Assembly: GCF_014648555.1 (NCBI RefSeq) | Contig: NZ_BMRI01000025.1 | Span: forward strand, 792-37,895 | Origin: Kitasatospora griseola | GTDB lineage: Bacteria; Actinomycetota; Actinomycetes; Streptomycetales; Streptomycetaceae | DNA length: 37,104 bases | Direction of reading: 5' to 3' | In this document: piece by piece, positions 22,828 to 30,751 of the stretch | Layout: every line of letters begins with the position of its first letter | How positions within the stretch are numbered: the first letter of the stretch is position 1 | Made by a program: the position numbers and the translations under genes | The notes under the pieces: model-generated | The model's input: the letters and a program-made list of their open reading frames with translations, nothing else | What the model was told of the DNA's origin: nothing | Databases searched by the model: none

Positions 22828-24225
22828 TCAGAGGTACTGGCAGGTGGAGCGGGGCAGGAAGGTCCCGTGGCCGGGCCGGCCGAGGTAGTGGCCGCGGTCG
22901 AGGACGACCTCGCCGCGCGACAGCACGGTCTCCACCCGGCCGGTGACGGTGCGGCCCTCGTACGCCGAGTAGTCGACGTTCATGTGGTGGGTGGCGGCGG
23001 ACAGCGTGTGGGTGGCGTCCGGGTCGTAGATCACCACGTCGGCGTCCGCGCCGGGCGCCAGGGTGCCCTTGCGCGGGTACAGGCCGAACATCCGGGCGGG
23101 CGCGGCGCAGGCGATGTCGATCCACCGGCGGCGCGTCAGGTGCCCGTCCACCACGGCCTGGTGCAGCAGGTCCATCCGGTTCTCCACGCCGGGCAGGCCG
23201 TTGGGGATCTTCGAGAAGTCGCCGCGGCCGAGTTCCTTCTGCCCCTTGAAGCAGAACGGGCAGTGGTCGGTGGAGACCACCTGCAGGTCGTCGGTGCGCA
23301 GCCCGCGCCAGAGCGCCGCCTGGTGGTCCTTGGGGCGCAGCGGCGTGGAGCACACGTACTTGGCGCCCTCGAAGTCCGGTTCGGCGAGGTTGTCGGTGGA
23401 CAGGAACAGGTACTGGGGGCAGGTCTCGCCGAACACCGGCAGGCCCAGGTCGCGGGCGGCGGCGAGTTCGGCGAGCGCCTCGCGGGCGGAGACGTGCACC
23501 ACGTACAGCGGCGAGCCGGCGACGCGGGCGAGCTGGATCGCGCGGTGGGTGGCCTCGGCCTCCAGCAGGGCCTTCCGGACTTCGCCGTGGTAGCGCGGGT
23601 CGCGCTCGCCGCGGGCGAGGGCCTGTTCGACCAGCACGTCGATGGCGGGGCCGTTCTCGGCGTGCATCATGATCAGCGCGCCGGTCTCGGACGCCTGCTG
23701 CATGGCGCGCAGGATCTGGCCGTCGTCGGAGTAGAAGACGCCGGGGTAGGCCATGAACAGCTTGAACGAGGTGACGCCCTCGCCGATCAGGCCGGGCATC
23801 TCGCGCAACGTCGACTCGTTGACGTCCGACATGATCATGTGCAGGCCGTAGTCGATCGCGCAGCGCCCGTCGGCCTTCGCGTGCCAGGCGTCGAGGCCGG
23901 ATCGCAGCGAGGCGCCCTTGGGCTGGACGGCGAAGTCCACGATGGTGGTGGTGCCGCCCCAGGCGGCGGCCCGGGTGCCGGTCTCGAAGGTGTCGGAGGC
24001 GACGGTCGCGCCGAACGGCAGCTCCATGTGGGTGTGCGCGTCGACACCGCCCGGGACGACGTACTTGCCGGTGGCGTCGAACACCCGCTCCGCCGCCCAC
24101 TGCTGGCGTCCCGGCAGGGCGAGGGCGACGACGGTGCCGTTCTCGATCAGCACGTCGGCGAGCATCTCCTCGGCGGCCGTGACGACCAGTCCGCCGGTGA
24201 TCAGGGTCCGGGTCACCGCGCTCAC
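22828..24225 (-). CDS. hydA: Dihydropyrimidinase / D-hydantoinase
   Basis: Zinc amidohydrolase that opens dihydropyrimidine or hydantoin rings to N-carbamoyl amino acids; 465 residues in the cytosol. The metal motif DAHTHMELPFG has His64 and His66; the carboxylated lysine is Lys155 in TSFKLFMAY; further ligands lie in MMHAENG, YVVHVSA and STDHCPF. The composite beta-sandwich is formed by the N- and C-terminal strands (LITGGLVVTAAEEM; GRVETVLSRGEVVLDRG). GTG 24225 overlaps the nitrilase-type gene's stop (GTGA), which fixes the start and implies coupled translation. With the next enzyme in the pathway directly upstream, it completes conversion of dihydrouracil or hydantoin to amino acid, CO2 and ammonia. 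Confidence 0.95.
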   Translation of the reverse strand: MSAVTRTLITGGLVVTAAEEMLADVLIENGTVVALALPGRQQWAAERVFDATGKYVVPGGVDAHTHMELPFGATVASDTFETGTRAAAWGGTTTIVDFAVQPKGASLRSGLDAWHAKADGRCAIDYGLHMIMSDVNESTLREMPGLIGEGVTSFKLFMAYPGVFYSDDGQILRAMQQASETGALIMMHAENGPAIDVLVEQALARGERDPRYHGEVRKALLEAEATHRAIQLARVAGSPLYVVHVSAREALAELAAARDLGLPVFGETCPQYLFLSTDNLAEPDFEGAKYVCSTPLRPKDHQAALWRGLRTDDLQVVSTDHCPFCFKGQKELGRGDFSKIPNGLPGVENRMDLLHQAVVDGHLTRRRWIDIACAAPARMFGLYPRKGTLAPGADADVVIYDPDATHTLSAATHHMNVDYSAYEGRTVTGRVETVLSRGEVVLDRGHYLGRPGHGTFLPRSTCQYL

Positions 24226-25064
24226 GCCCCGGTGAGCGGGCCGTAGGCGTCCGGCCGGCGGTCCCGGTAGAACGCCCACTGCTGCCGGACCTGCTCGATC
24301 AGGTCGAGGTCGAGGTCCCGGACGACGAGTTCCTCGCGCTTGTCGGAGGCGACCTCGCCGACGAACTGGCCGCGCGGGTCGACGAAGTAGCTGCTGCCGT
24401 AGAAGTCGTCGTCGCCGTACTCCTCGACGCCGACCCGGTTGATCGCCGCCACGAAGTACTCGTTCGCGACGGCCGCGGCGGGCTGCTCCAGCTGCCACAG
24501 GTACGCGGAGAGGCCTCGGCTGGTCGCCGACGGGTTGTAGACGATCTCCGCCCCGGCGAGCCCGAGCGCCCGCCAGCCCTCCGGGAAGTGCCGGTCGTAG
24601 CAGATGTTCACGCCGACCTTTCCGACCGCCGTGTCGAACACCGGCCAGCCCAGATTCCCGGGCTTGAAGTAGTACTTCTCCCAGAATCCGTGCACCTGCG
24701 GGATGTGGTGCTTGCGGTACTTCCCGAGGAAGCTGCCGTCGGCGTCGATCACGGCGGCGGTGTTGTAGTAGAAACCGGCCTGCTCGATCTCGTAGACGGG
24801 CACCACCATCACCATCCCGAGCTCCCGCGCCAGCGCGCACATCCGCTGCACGGTCGGCCCGTCCGGCACCGGCTCGGCCCACCCGTAGTGCTCGGGTTCC
24901 TGCACCTGACAGAAGTACGGCGCGTTGAACACCTCCTGGAACCCGATGATCCGCGCCCCCTGCGCGGCGGCCTCCCGCGCGGCCTGCTCGTGCGCGGCGA
25001 TCATCGACTCCTTGTCGCCTGTCCACGCGGTCTGGAACAGGGCAGCCCTGACGACACGACTCAT
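24222..25064 (-). CDS. Nitrilase-superfamily amidohydrolase, probable beta-ureidopropionase
   Basis: Carbon-nitrogen hydrolase of 280 residues with the Glu-Lys-Cys triad: Glu44 in FQEVFNAPYF, Lys118 in KYRKHHIP and Cys155 in NICYDRHFPEG. The FNAPYF and HHIPQVHGFWEKYYF segments resemble beta-ureidopropionase / N-carbamoyl amino acid amidohydrolase rather than nitrilase proper. It would remove the carbamoyl group produced by the hydantoinase. ATG 25064 follows GAGGAG with seven bases between. It is the first gene of a four-gene operon; its upstream region (25065-25246) also holds the promoter of the divergent TetR gene, but no shared operator reaches it clearly. Confidence 0.92.
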   Translation of the reverse strand: MSRVVRAALFQTAWTGDKESMIAAHEQAAREAAAQGARIIGFQEVFNAPYFCQVQEPEHYGWAEPVPDGPTVQRMCALARELGMVMVVPVYEIEQAGFYYNTAAVIDADGSFLGKYRKHHIPQVHGFWEKYYFKPGNLGWPVFDTAVGKVGVNICYDRHFPEGWRALGLAGAEIVYNPSATSRGLSAYLWQLEQPAAAVANEYFVAAINRVGVEEYGDDDFYGSSYFVDPRGQFVGEVASDKREELVVRDLDLDLIEQVRQQWAFYRDRRPDAYGPLTGA

Positions 25065-25246
25065 GGTCGTACTCCTCGCTCGAAGGCCCGACGGAAGAGG
25101 CACCGTAGATCGTCGAGACTAGGAGCTGAAGGGGAAATGCCGGTGTGCCACGCGGAGCATGACGGAAAATCAGCATCCGGACGATTCCCGAATGGTCCGT
25201 TCGACGGTGCCGAAACCATCCTGCCGTCCAGCGCCGGTCGCAGCCC

Positions 25247-25276
25247 TTGACCGGAGTGAGCGCTCACTCCGATACT
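25247..25276 (+). promoter_or_regulatory. Autoregulated TetR promoter with operator filling the spacer
   Basis: TTGACC (25247-25252) and GATACT (25271-25276) are separated by 18 bp. The perfect palindrome CGGAGTGAGCGCTCACTCCG (25252-25271) occupies that spacer exactly. Transcription would start about at the ATG (25284), so the mRNA is probably leaderless; no Shine-Dalgarno is present. GAGTGAGCGCTCACTC-type palindromes are classical TetR-family operators. Confidence 0.8.
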
Positions 25277-25283
25277 GGCGGCC

Positions 25284-25898
25284 ATGACCGACACTCCGAC
25301 CGAACAGCGGCGCCGGGCCCCGTCCATGGACGCCGAGCAGCGGCGCGGGATGATCGTCCGGGCCGCGCTGCCGCTGGTCGCCGAGTACGGCGGCGCGGTG
25401 ACCACCCGTCAGATCGCCCGGGCCGCCGGGATCGGCGAGGGGACGATCTTCCGGGTCTTCGCCGACAAGGACGCCGTGCTGGACGCCTGCGTCGCCGAGG
25501 TGCTGCGCCCCGAGCGGACGCTGGAGCAGCTCGCCGCGATCCCGCTGACGCGGCCCCTCCCCGACCGGCTGGTCGAGGCGGCCGCCGTGCTGCGCGCGCA
25601 CCTGGACCGGCCGGCGGCGCTGCTCGGCGCGCTGCACGCCACCAACGGCAGGGCCGGTGCCCGGCGCACCGGCGCGGCGCCCGACCGCGCGGCCGGCGCG
25701 CTGCCGGTCCGCCGGGCGTTGGCCGAACTCATGGAGCCGGAGCGGGAGTTGCTGCGCCTGTCGCCCGACCGGCTGGCCTCGCTCCTCCTCGGCCTGCTGT
25801 TCGCAGGCGCGGGCGAGGAGCATCCCCCGAGCCCGGCCGAGCTGGTCGACGTCCTGCTGCACGGCGCACTCACCACCACCCCGGAAGGCCGACCGTGA
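25284..25898 (+). CDS. TetR-family transcriptional regulator (TetR 1)
   Basis: 204-residue repressor. The N-terminal helix-turn-helix reads AEQRRGMIVRAALPLVAEYGGAVTTRQIARAAGIGEGTIFRVFADKDAVLDACV, the standard TetR pattern; the C-terminal half is the ligand-binding region. It sits directly behind its own palindromic operator and probably represses itself and the VOC gene whose start overlaps its stop. ATG 25284 lies about eight bases after the -10, implying a leaderless transcript. The family usually senses small hydrophobic or antibiotic-like ligands; the ligand here is unknown. Confidence 0.93.
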   Translation: MTDTPTEQRRRAPSMDAEQRRGMIVRAALPLVAEYGGAVTTRQIARAAGIGEGTIFRVFADKDAVLDACVAEVLRPERTLEQLAAIPLTRPLPDRLVEAAAVLRAHLDRPAALLGALHATNGRAGARRTGAAPDRAAGALPVRRALAELMEPERELLRLSPDRLASLLLGLLFAGAGEEHPPSPAELVDVLLHGALTTTPEGRP

Positions 25899-26260
25899 CC
25901 ATCACCCTGAACCACACCGTCGTCCCCGCCGTCGACCACCAGGCCGCCGCGCGCTTCTTCGCCACCGTGATGGGCCTCGAATACACCGGCCCCGACCGGC
26001 ACTTCGCGCCCGTCCGGGCCAACTCCACGCTGACGCTGGACTTCCTCGCCGTCCCCGACCCGGCCGGCCACCACCTGGCGTTCGACGTGGACCCGGCCAC
26101 CTTCGACGGCATCCTCACCCGGCTGCGCGCCACCGGCACCCCGTACGGGAACGACCCGTCCACGCCCGACAACGGCCGCACCGACCACCCGCCGTGCGCC
26201 CGCGGCCTCTACTTCACCGACCCGGCCGGCAACCTGTTCGAGGTGATGTCGCCCGCCTGA
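25895..26260 (+). CDS. VOC (glyoxalase/dioxygenase-fold) protein
   Basis: 121-residue vicinal-oxygen-chelate protein: LNHTVVPAVDHQAAARFFATVMGLEY, LAFDVDPATFDGILTRLRATG, GLYFTDPAGNLFEVMSP. Metal-ligand positions are His7 in LNHTV, a His in the central HHLAFDV segment and Glu near the end (NLFEV). Single-domain VOC proteins include glyoxalases, resistance proteins (bleomycin, fosfomycin) and dioxygenases; no specific one is indicated. GTG 25895 overlaps the TetR stop (GTGA), so it is translated by coupling and is repressed together with it. Confidence 0.9.
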   Translation: MTITLNHTVVPAVDHQAAARFFATVMGLEYTGPDRHFAPVRANSTLTLDFLAVPDPAGHHLAFDVDPATFDGILTRLRATGTPYGNDPSTPDNGRTDHPPCARGLYFTDPAGNLFEVMSPA

Positions 26261-26267
26261 CCCGTCC

Positions 26268-27173
26268 TCAACTCCCCACTTCCCGCAGGGCGGTGACGGC
26301 CCGGGCGGTGGCGGCTCCGATGGCCCGGCTGATCTCGGCGTCGTCCGAGCCGGGCCGGGAGCGGGTGAAGACCGCGGCCGCGTACTGGCGGCCGTCGGGG
26401 AAGGAGACCACGCCGACCTCGTTGCGGACCACGCCGAACAGACTCCCGCTCTTGGCGGCGACCCGCACCGGCGGGCGGAACCCGCTGCCGATCCGGTGCC
26501 GGGTCAGCTGCCTCGCCATCGCGCCGCGCACCCGCGCGCACGCGGCGGCCGGGCCCGCCCGGTCCGTCCAGATCAGGCGCAGCAGCGCGACCATGTCGCG
26601 CGGGGTGGTCCTGGTCCCCCGCGACGGGTCCATGGCGCGGACGGTCGGCAGCTGCTCGTCGACCCACACCTGATCGGCCGCCGAGGCCCCGGCCGCCCAG
26701 CTCTGCAGGTCCGCCCAGTCGGCGCGGCCCAGGTCCTCGCCGATGGTGTCGAGCATGGTCCGCAGGTCGGACGTGACGAGGGTGCCGGACAGTCCGAGGC
26801 GCGCCGCAGTCGCGTTCACCGCGTCGACGCCGACCCGGCCCAGCAGGACGTCGGTGGCCGGGTTGTCGCTGATGGTGAGCATCAGCACGACCAGGTCCCG
26901 CAGGGACAGCACCGTCTCGTCCTCGAACAGCGACATCCCGACCGGCCCGTCCGTCCGCTCGGCGGCCCCCAGCGTCACCCGCTCCCGCCCGTCCAGGCGG
27001 CCGTCGGCGAACGCGGCCTCCACCTCCAGCGCGATCTGCACCTTGAACACCGAGGCCTGGACGGCCGGCCGATCGGCGTCCAGCACGATCTCGCCGTCGC
27101 CCTGCACCGGCCGGACGCACAACGCGCCCTCGCAGCCCGCCTGTTCGAAGATCTCCCGGAGTTCGCGTGTCAT
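26268..27173 (-). CDS. Class A beta-lactamase-like serine hydrolase, no signal peptide
   Basis: 301 residues with the serine-beta-lactamase motifs SVFK (Ser41, Lys44), SDN (102-104) and KSG (241-243). The omega-loop Glu-x-x-Leu-Asn expected before TTPRDM is not visible: the segment reads DEQLPTVRAMDPSRG, so deacylation of beta-lactams would be poor by the standard mechanism. The N-terminus MTRELREIFEQAG is a soluble helix with no export signal or lipobox. The protein is thus probably cytosolic and may be an esterase/amidase-like relative rather than a resistance enzyme. ATG 27173; an in-frame ATG 25 codons earlier (27248) would not add a signal peptide either. It stands alone, convergent with the VOC gene. 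Confidence 0.85.
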   Translation of the reverse strand: MTRELREIFEQAGCEGALCVRPVQGDGEIVLDADRPAVQASVFKVQIALEVEAAFADGRLDGRERVTLGAAERTDGPVGMSLFEDETVLSLRDLVVLMLTISDNPATDVLLGRVGVDAVNATAARLGLSGTLVTSDLRTMLDTIGEDLGRADWADLQSWAAGASAADQVWVDEQLPTVRAMDPSRGTRTTPRDMVALLRLIWTDRAGPAAACARVRGAMARQLTRHRIGSGFRPPVRVAAKSGSLFGVVRNEVGVVSFPDGRQYAAAVFTRSRPGSDDAEISRAIGAATARAVTALREVGS

Positions 27174-27399
27174 GCCGCCGATTCTGTCAGGCGGGTGGCG
27201 CGCGGCCTCCAGGTGCACCGGGGCGTCGCCGTCCTGCAGAGCGCGCACGGACGGTCACGCCCAGCACGACCATCCGTTGCCGATTCCCCGCCGGTTCGCG
27301 CCGGTGGTCGATCTCCAGCTGCTCCTCGACGATCCGGACTGCGGTCTCCCGCTCGATCATGCCCCCAGCGTCCTGTCCGGCCCGGGGTTCGACCAGCCG

Positions 27400-28011
27400 T
27401 CAGGCGGCTTGCGGCAGGACGCGGTCGAGGGACCGGCGGGTGCGGGTGGCGGCGAGGGGGTCGCGGAGGAGTTGGAGGGCCTGGTTCAGGGCCAGATAGA
27501 TGCCCGTCAGCTCGTGGACGATCTGCTCGGCGTCGGTGTCGGCGGGCAGGTGGCCGGCCTCGACGGCGAGGCGGACCTCGCCGGCCAGGCGGCGGCGCCA
27601 GACCAGCAGCAGGCGGGCCAGGTTCTTGCGGACCGGGCCGTCGTGGGCGTCGAACTCGACAGCGGCGGTGGTGAACAGGCAGCCGCCGGGGAAGATCTCG
27701 CGGGCATGCTCCAGGTACGCGATCCAGCTCTCGCAGACGGCGCGCAACCGGGGCAGACCGGGTTCGGCGTCCGCGGCCGGCTCCCAGACGAGCGTGGTGA
27801 AGAGTATGGACGCCCGTTCCAGGGTGGCGAGTTGGAGCGTCTCCTTGGTGCCGAAGTGGCCCAGCACCCCGGCCTTGGAGAGACCGAGATCGGTGGCGAG
27901 CCGCCCGATGGTGAGACCTTCGAGGCCGTCCACCGACGCCAGTGCCACACTCCGGTCGATGATCCGGGACCGGGTACGACGTGCCTCGGCCACAGTGCTG
28001 CGCGGACTCAT
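27400..28011 (-). CDS. TetR/AcrR-family transcriptional regulator (TetR 2)
   Basis: 203-residue regulator. The helix-turn-helix reads RTRSRIIDRSVALASVDGLEGLTIGRLATDLGLSKAGVLGHFGTKETLQLATLERA. The C-terminal domain has a TetR_C-type sequence with FPGGCLFTTAAVEFDAHDGPVR, as in YcdC/AcrR-like proteins near small-molecule pathways. ATG 28011 is preceded by GAGAGGGGAAACG. The divergent gene at 28210 (93-residue unknown protein) is the obvious candidate target. GCCAGG...CCTGGC (6-bp arms) lies in the 199-bp gap, but no clear symmetric TetR operator was found. Confidence 0.92.
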   Translation of the reverse strand: MSPRSTVAEARRTRSRIIDRSVALASVDGLEGLTIGRLATDLGLSKAGVLGHFGTKETLQLATLERASILFTTLVWEPAADAEPGLPRLRAVCESWIAYLEHAREIFPGGCLFTTAAVEFDAHDGPVRKNLARLLLVWRRRLAGEVRLAVEAGHLPADTDAEQIVHELTGIYLALNQALQLLRDPLAATRTRRSLDRVLPQAA

Positions 28012-28209
28012 CGTTTCCCCTCTCGGTCGCACTGCCCGGTCCGGCGGCGCCAGGTCGGCACCCTGGCCGTGAATCCTACTGCCCGGTTCGACTCGCGTGT
28101 CGTGTGCGCCGGCCGGGTGCTCTCCGCCGGGCTTCCGACTGTTCGGCGGGCTCGGCGGATATGAAGCCGCAGCCCGTTGGTTTGCCCACAGATGGAAAGG
28201 CGGCACCGC

Positions 28210-28491
28210 ATGACGACCGACGCCGAACGCAACCAGCAGTTCCTGGACGAGTTGGCCGACCTCAGCACGCCGGAGCACTTCGGCAGGTCCCTGCTGCTGA
28301 GCATCACGAAGCACGCGGCGGCCCGGAAGAACCCCGCCGAGCCGTTCGAGCTGACCACGACGATCAAGGTCTTCCCGCCGGGGGCCGAGGTGGTCCGGGA
28401 GAACCTCAGCAACTGCATCGGCCACGTCAACTCCTTCGGCAGCCTGATCCTGGTCTGTCCCCCGGGCGGCGGCGGCGAGGTGCTGATGTAG
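28210..28491 (+). CDS. 93-residue protein of unknown function
   Basis: Not recognised. It starts MTTDAERNQQFLDELADLS, has an amphipathic N-terminal half, a middle HAAARKNPAEPFELTTTIKVF and a C-terminus with NCIGHVNSFGSLILVCPPGGGGEVLM-type composition (two Cys, several Ser, a PPGGGG tail). No signal peptide or membrane segment is seen. The size, acidic helical start and Cys/Ser/Gly-rich end recall RiPP precursors of the nitrile-hydratase-leader type, but no modification enzyme is nearby, so this is only a possibility. ATG 28210 has GGAAAGG about eight bases upstream. It is divergent from TetR 2. Confidence 0.7.
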   Translation: MTTDAERNQQFLDELADLSTPEHFGRSLLLSITKHAAARKNPAEPFELTTTIKVFPPGAEVVRENLSNCIGHVNSFGSLILVCPPGGGGEVLM

Positions 28492-28672
28492 CCCGCCGAA
28501 CGGCCGACCGGACCGCGCGAGGCCCGGTCGGCCCGTCGCACCGTGGCTGCTTCCGGGTGAACGGCCCTGGCACCCGTGCGCGCCGAGGGCATGGTGCGCG
28601 GAATCGGCGGGTGACGATTCGGGACGGCAGGTGCCACTGCGGCGGCGCGAGGGAACGGGCAGAGAGGCGTCC

Positions 28673-29107
28673 ATGTCCATCGAGGAGAACAAGAGTCTGG
28701 TCCGCCGGTTCTACCGGGAGATCGACGCGGGCAACCTGGCGGCCATGGACGAGTTGGTCTCCGAGGACTACGTGGACCATTCGCCGCCACCGTTTCCGGG
28801 GCTCGCTCCCGGCCGCGAGGGGTTGAAGCAGGCGTTCCGCCTGTTCTGGGAGGCCACCCCCGGCGTCCACGAGATCGAGGACCAGATCGCGGAGGGCGAC
28901 AAGGTCGTGACCCGGCTGACGGGACGCGGGACGTGTGTGGGCGACCTGCCGGGCATCCCGGCGACGGGGCGACCGATCACCATGACGGCGACGGTGGTTC
29001 ACCGCATCGAGAACGGGAAGCTCGCCGAGAAGTGGTCGGACAAGGACGTCCTCGGATTCCTTCAGCAGCTCGACGTGATCCCACCGCTCGGCGAGCCATC
29101 GGGATAG
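28673..29107 (+). CDS. SnoaL-like / ester cyclase family protein
   Basis: 144-residue alpha+beta-barrel protein: NKSLVRRFYREIDAGNLAAMDELVSEDYVDHSPP, GREGLKQAFRLFWEATPGVHEIEDQIAEGDKVVTRLTGRGTC, and PATGRPITMTATVVHRIENGKLAEKWSDKDVLGFLQQLDVI. These are the marks of the polyketide-cyclase-like SnoaL family, many of which have no known substrate. ATG 28673 follows AGAGAGG with good spacing. It lies 181 bp downstream of the 93-residue gene on the same strand; no other biosynthetic gene is close except the KAS III-like gene 330 bp on. Confidence 0.9.
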   Translation: MSIEENKSLVRRFYREIDAGNLAAMDELVSEDYVDHSPPPFPGLAPGREGLKQAFRLFWEATPGVHEIEDQIAEGDKVVTRLTGRGTCVGDLPGIPATGRPITMTATVVHRIENGKLAEKWSDKDVLGFLQQLDVIPPLGEPSG

Positions 29108-29437
29108 GCCGGAACGACGCCAATCGCGGCCCGGCTCCCGATGCTTCAGTCGTAGACGCGGGCCACGCCGAGCTGTTGGGCGATCGACGTCCAGGTCACC
29201 GGTTCGACGAGCGGGATGCCGGGCAGGGGCGGCCGGCCGAACCTCGGTGAGACGTACCGACGACGGTCAAACTCCGCTGAGGTTCGTCGACTTCACTGAG
29301 AGCGGGTCCGAAGCGCCCGGTCCAGCGGTTTCCCTCCGATGGCGGGCGGCTTTTAGCTTCCGACCGGTCGGTTGCTATATTCCTGGCCGTTGCCCCCGGC
29401 ACGCGGTCGGTGGCCGCTGTCGCGGAAGGGAACTGCC
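29108..29437. other. Gap before the KAS III-like gene
   Basis: 330 bases without a full gene on either strand. It contains the 3' remnant at 29146-29289 and, on the plus strand, TATATT (29376-29381) as a -10 candidate with a weak TTAGCT -35 (29353-29358) for the KAS III-like gene. CGACCGGTCG (29361-29370) is a short palindrome between them. Confidence 0.5.
29146..29289 (-). pseudogene. 3' remnant of an unidentified gene
   Basis: On the minus strand the frame ending at TGA (29148-29146) reads ...AEFDRRRYVSPRFGRPP, LPGIPLVEPVTWTSIAQQLG, VARVYD. Third positions are nearly all G or C for about 40 codons, as in real genes here. Reading upstream, the frame closes at TGA near 29290 without a start codon or ribosome binding site. 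It therefore looks like the tail of a gene whose 5' part was deleted. The family is not recognised. Confidence 0.45.
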
Positions 29438-30388
29438 ATGCCCGGAGTCCGTATCGCCGGTCTCGGCCACCACCAGCCCAGCAGGGTGCTGAGCAATGAC
29501 GAGTTGGCGACCATGGTGGACACCAACGACGAGTGGATCCGTCGGCGGACGGGCATCGCCACCCGCCGGATCGCCGCGCCGGACGAGTCGGTGACGGACC
29601 TCGCCGCCACCGCCGCGGCGAAGGCGCTGGCGGCGTCCGGGCTGGACCCGGCGGAGATCGGGCAGGTCACGGTGGCGACCTGCAGCGCGATGGACCGCTG
29701 CCCGTCGATCGCCGCGCAGGTCGCGGCCCGTCTCGGCATCCCGTCCGCCGTCGCGTTCGACGTGAACAACGGCTGCGCGGGCTTCTGCACCTCGCTCTCG
29801 ATCGCCGACCACTCGCTGCGGGCGGGCGCGGCCCGGCACGCGCTGGTGATCGGCGCGGAGAAGATGTCGGACATCACCGACTGGACGGACCGCCGCAGTT
29901 GCATCCTGCTGGGCGACGGCGCGGGCGCGGCGGTGCTGTCGGCGACCGACGGCGACAGCGCCGGCGTCGGCCCGGTGGTGTGGGGGTCGGACCCGTCGCG
30001 GGCGAGCGCGGTGCGGCTGCTGGGCGACTGGCACCCGCGGTTCGAGCAGGACGGGCAGGCGGTGTTCCGCTGGGCGACCACGGAGCTGCCCGCACTGGCC
30101 GAGCAGGCGTGCCGGGCGGCGGGGTTGAGCCCGGCGGAGCTGGACGGGGTGGTGACGCACCAGGCGAACCTGCGGATCATCGAGTCGCTGGTGCAGAAGC
30201 TCGGCCTGTCCGAGGACGCGGTGATCGCCCGGGACGTGGTGGACTCCGGGAACACCTCGGCGGCGTCCGTCCCGCTGGCGCTGGCGAAACTGGTGGAGCG
30301 CGGCGAACTGCCGTCCGGCGCCCGGGTGCTGCTGTTCGCTTTCGGCGGCGGCCTGTCCTGGGCCGGCCAGGTCGTCACCTGCCCCTGA
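29438..30388 (+). CDS. 3-oxoacyl-ACP synthase III-like (KAS III) enzyme
   Basis: Thiolase-fold condensing enzyme of 316 residues. It has the KAS III triad Cys113 in NNGCAGFC, His241 in THQANLRI and Asn272 in DSGNTSAAS, plus RRTGI and the glycine-rich FGGGLSWAG near the C-terminus. KAS III starts fatty-acid synthesis by condensing acyl-CoA with malonyl-ACP; relatives prime polyketides or transfer acyl groups. No fabD, acpP or fabF is adjacent, so it is not the housekeeping fabH cluster of streptomycetes and is more probably an accessory starter-unit or transferase paralogue. ATG 29438 follows GGAAGGG; an upstream in-frame ATG at 29372 lacks a ribosome binding site. Confidence 0.9.
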   Translation: MPGVRIAGLGHHQPSRVLSNDELATMVDTNDEWIRRRTGIATRRIAAPDESVTDLAATAAAKALAASGLDPAEIGQVTVATCSAMDRCPSIAAQVAARLGIPSAVAFDVNNGCAGFCTSLSIADHSLRAGAARHALVIGAEKMSDITDWTDRRSCILLGDGAGAAVLSATDGDSAGVGPVVWGSDPSRASAVRLLGDWHPRFEQDGQAVFRWATTELPALAEQACRAAGLSPAELDGVVTHQANLRIIESLVQKLGLSEDAVIARDVVDSGNTSAASVPLALAKLVERGELPSGARVLLFAFGGGLSWAGQVVTCP

Positions 30389-30436
30389 GCCCAGAGAGCA
30401 ACCGCCCCCACGGCCGGGCCCGCCGCCGGGCGGACG

Positions 30437-30751
30437 TCAGCTCCCGTCGGTGCAGGTGACGGTCAGGCGGATGGCGGCGGGCGGCGGCGGGGAGCCCTGG
30501 TAGGGGGCGATCCACGCGCCGACGCCGGTGGAGCCGACGGCCGTGGTGCGCACGCGCTGGTCCGGCCCGAGCGGGGTGCCGTCGCCGTTCGTCACGTGGA
30601 CGTCGGTGGGGGTGATGCCGTCCGGGCAGATCGCGACCACCCCGCTCGGGGCGCCGGTCGCCGCCACGGTCTCGGTGAACGCCGCGGCCGGGCCCGCCGC
30701 CGCCAGCAGGGTGGCGGCGGCCAGGGCGAGGCCGGCGGTGCGCTTGCGCAT
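30437..30751 (-). CDS. Small exported protein of unknown function
   Basis: 104 residues with a clear signal peptide (MRKRTAGLALAAATLLAAAG, cleavage about AAA-FTE). The mature part has two cysteines (VAICPDG and VTCTDGS) that could form one disulfide, and short beta-type segments. No family was recognised. ATG 30751 has GGAAGGA six bases upstream. It faces the KAS III-like gene at the 3' side and is divergent from the helicase. Confidence 0.75.
   Translation of the reverse strand: MRKRTAGLALAAATLLAAAGPAAAFTETVAATGAPSGVVAICPDGITPTDVHVTNGDGTPLGPDQRVRTTAVGSTGVGAWIAPYQGSPPPPAAIRLTVTCTDGS

Noticed and set aside
27174..27399. Possible short plus-strand peptide containing VVDLQLLLDDPDCGLPLDH
   Set aside because: The frame has weak coding statistics and no start or ribosome binding site; it may be a remnant but the evidence is too thin to list.
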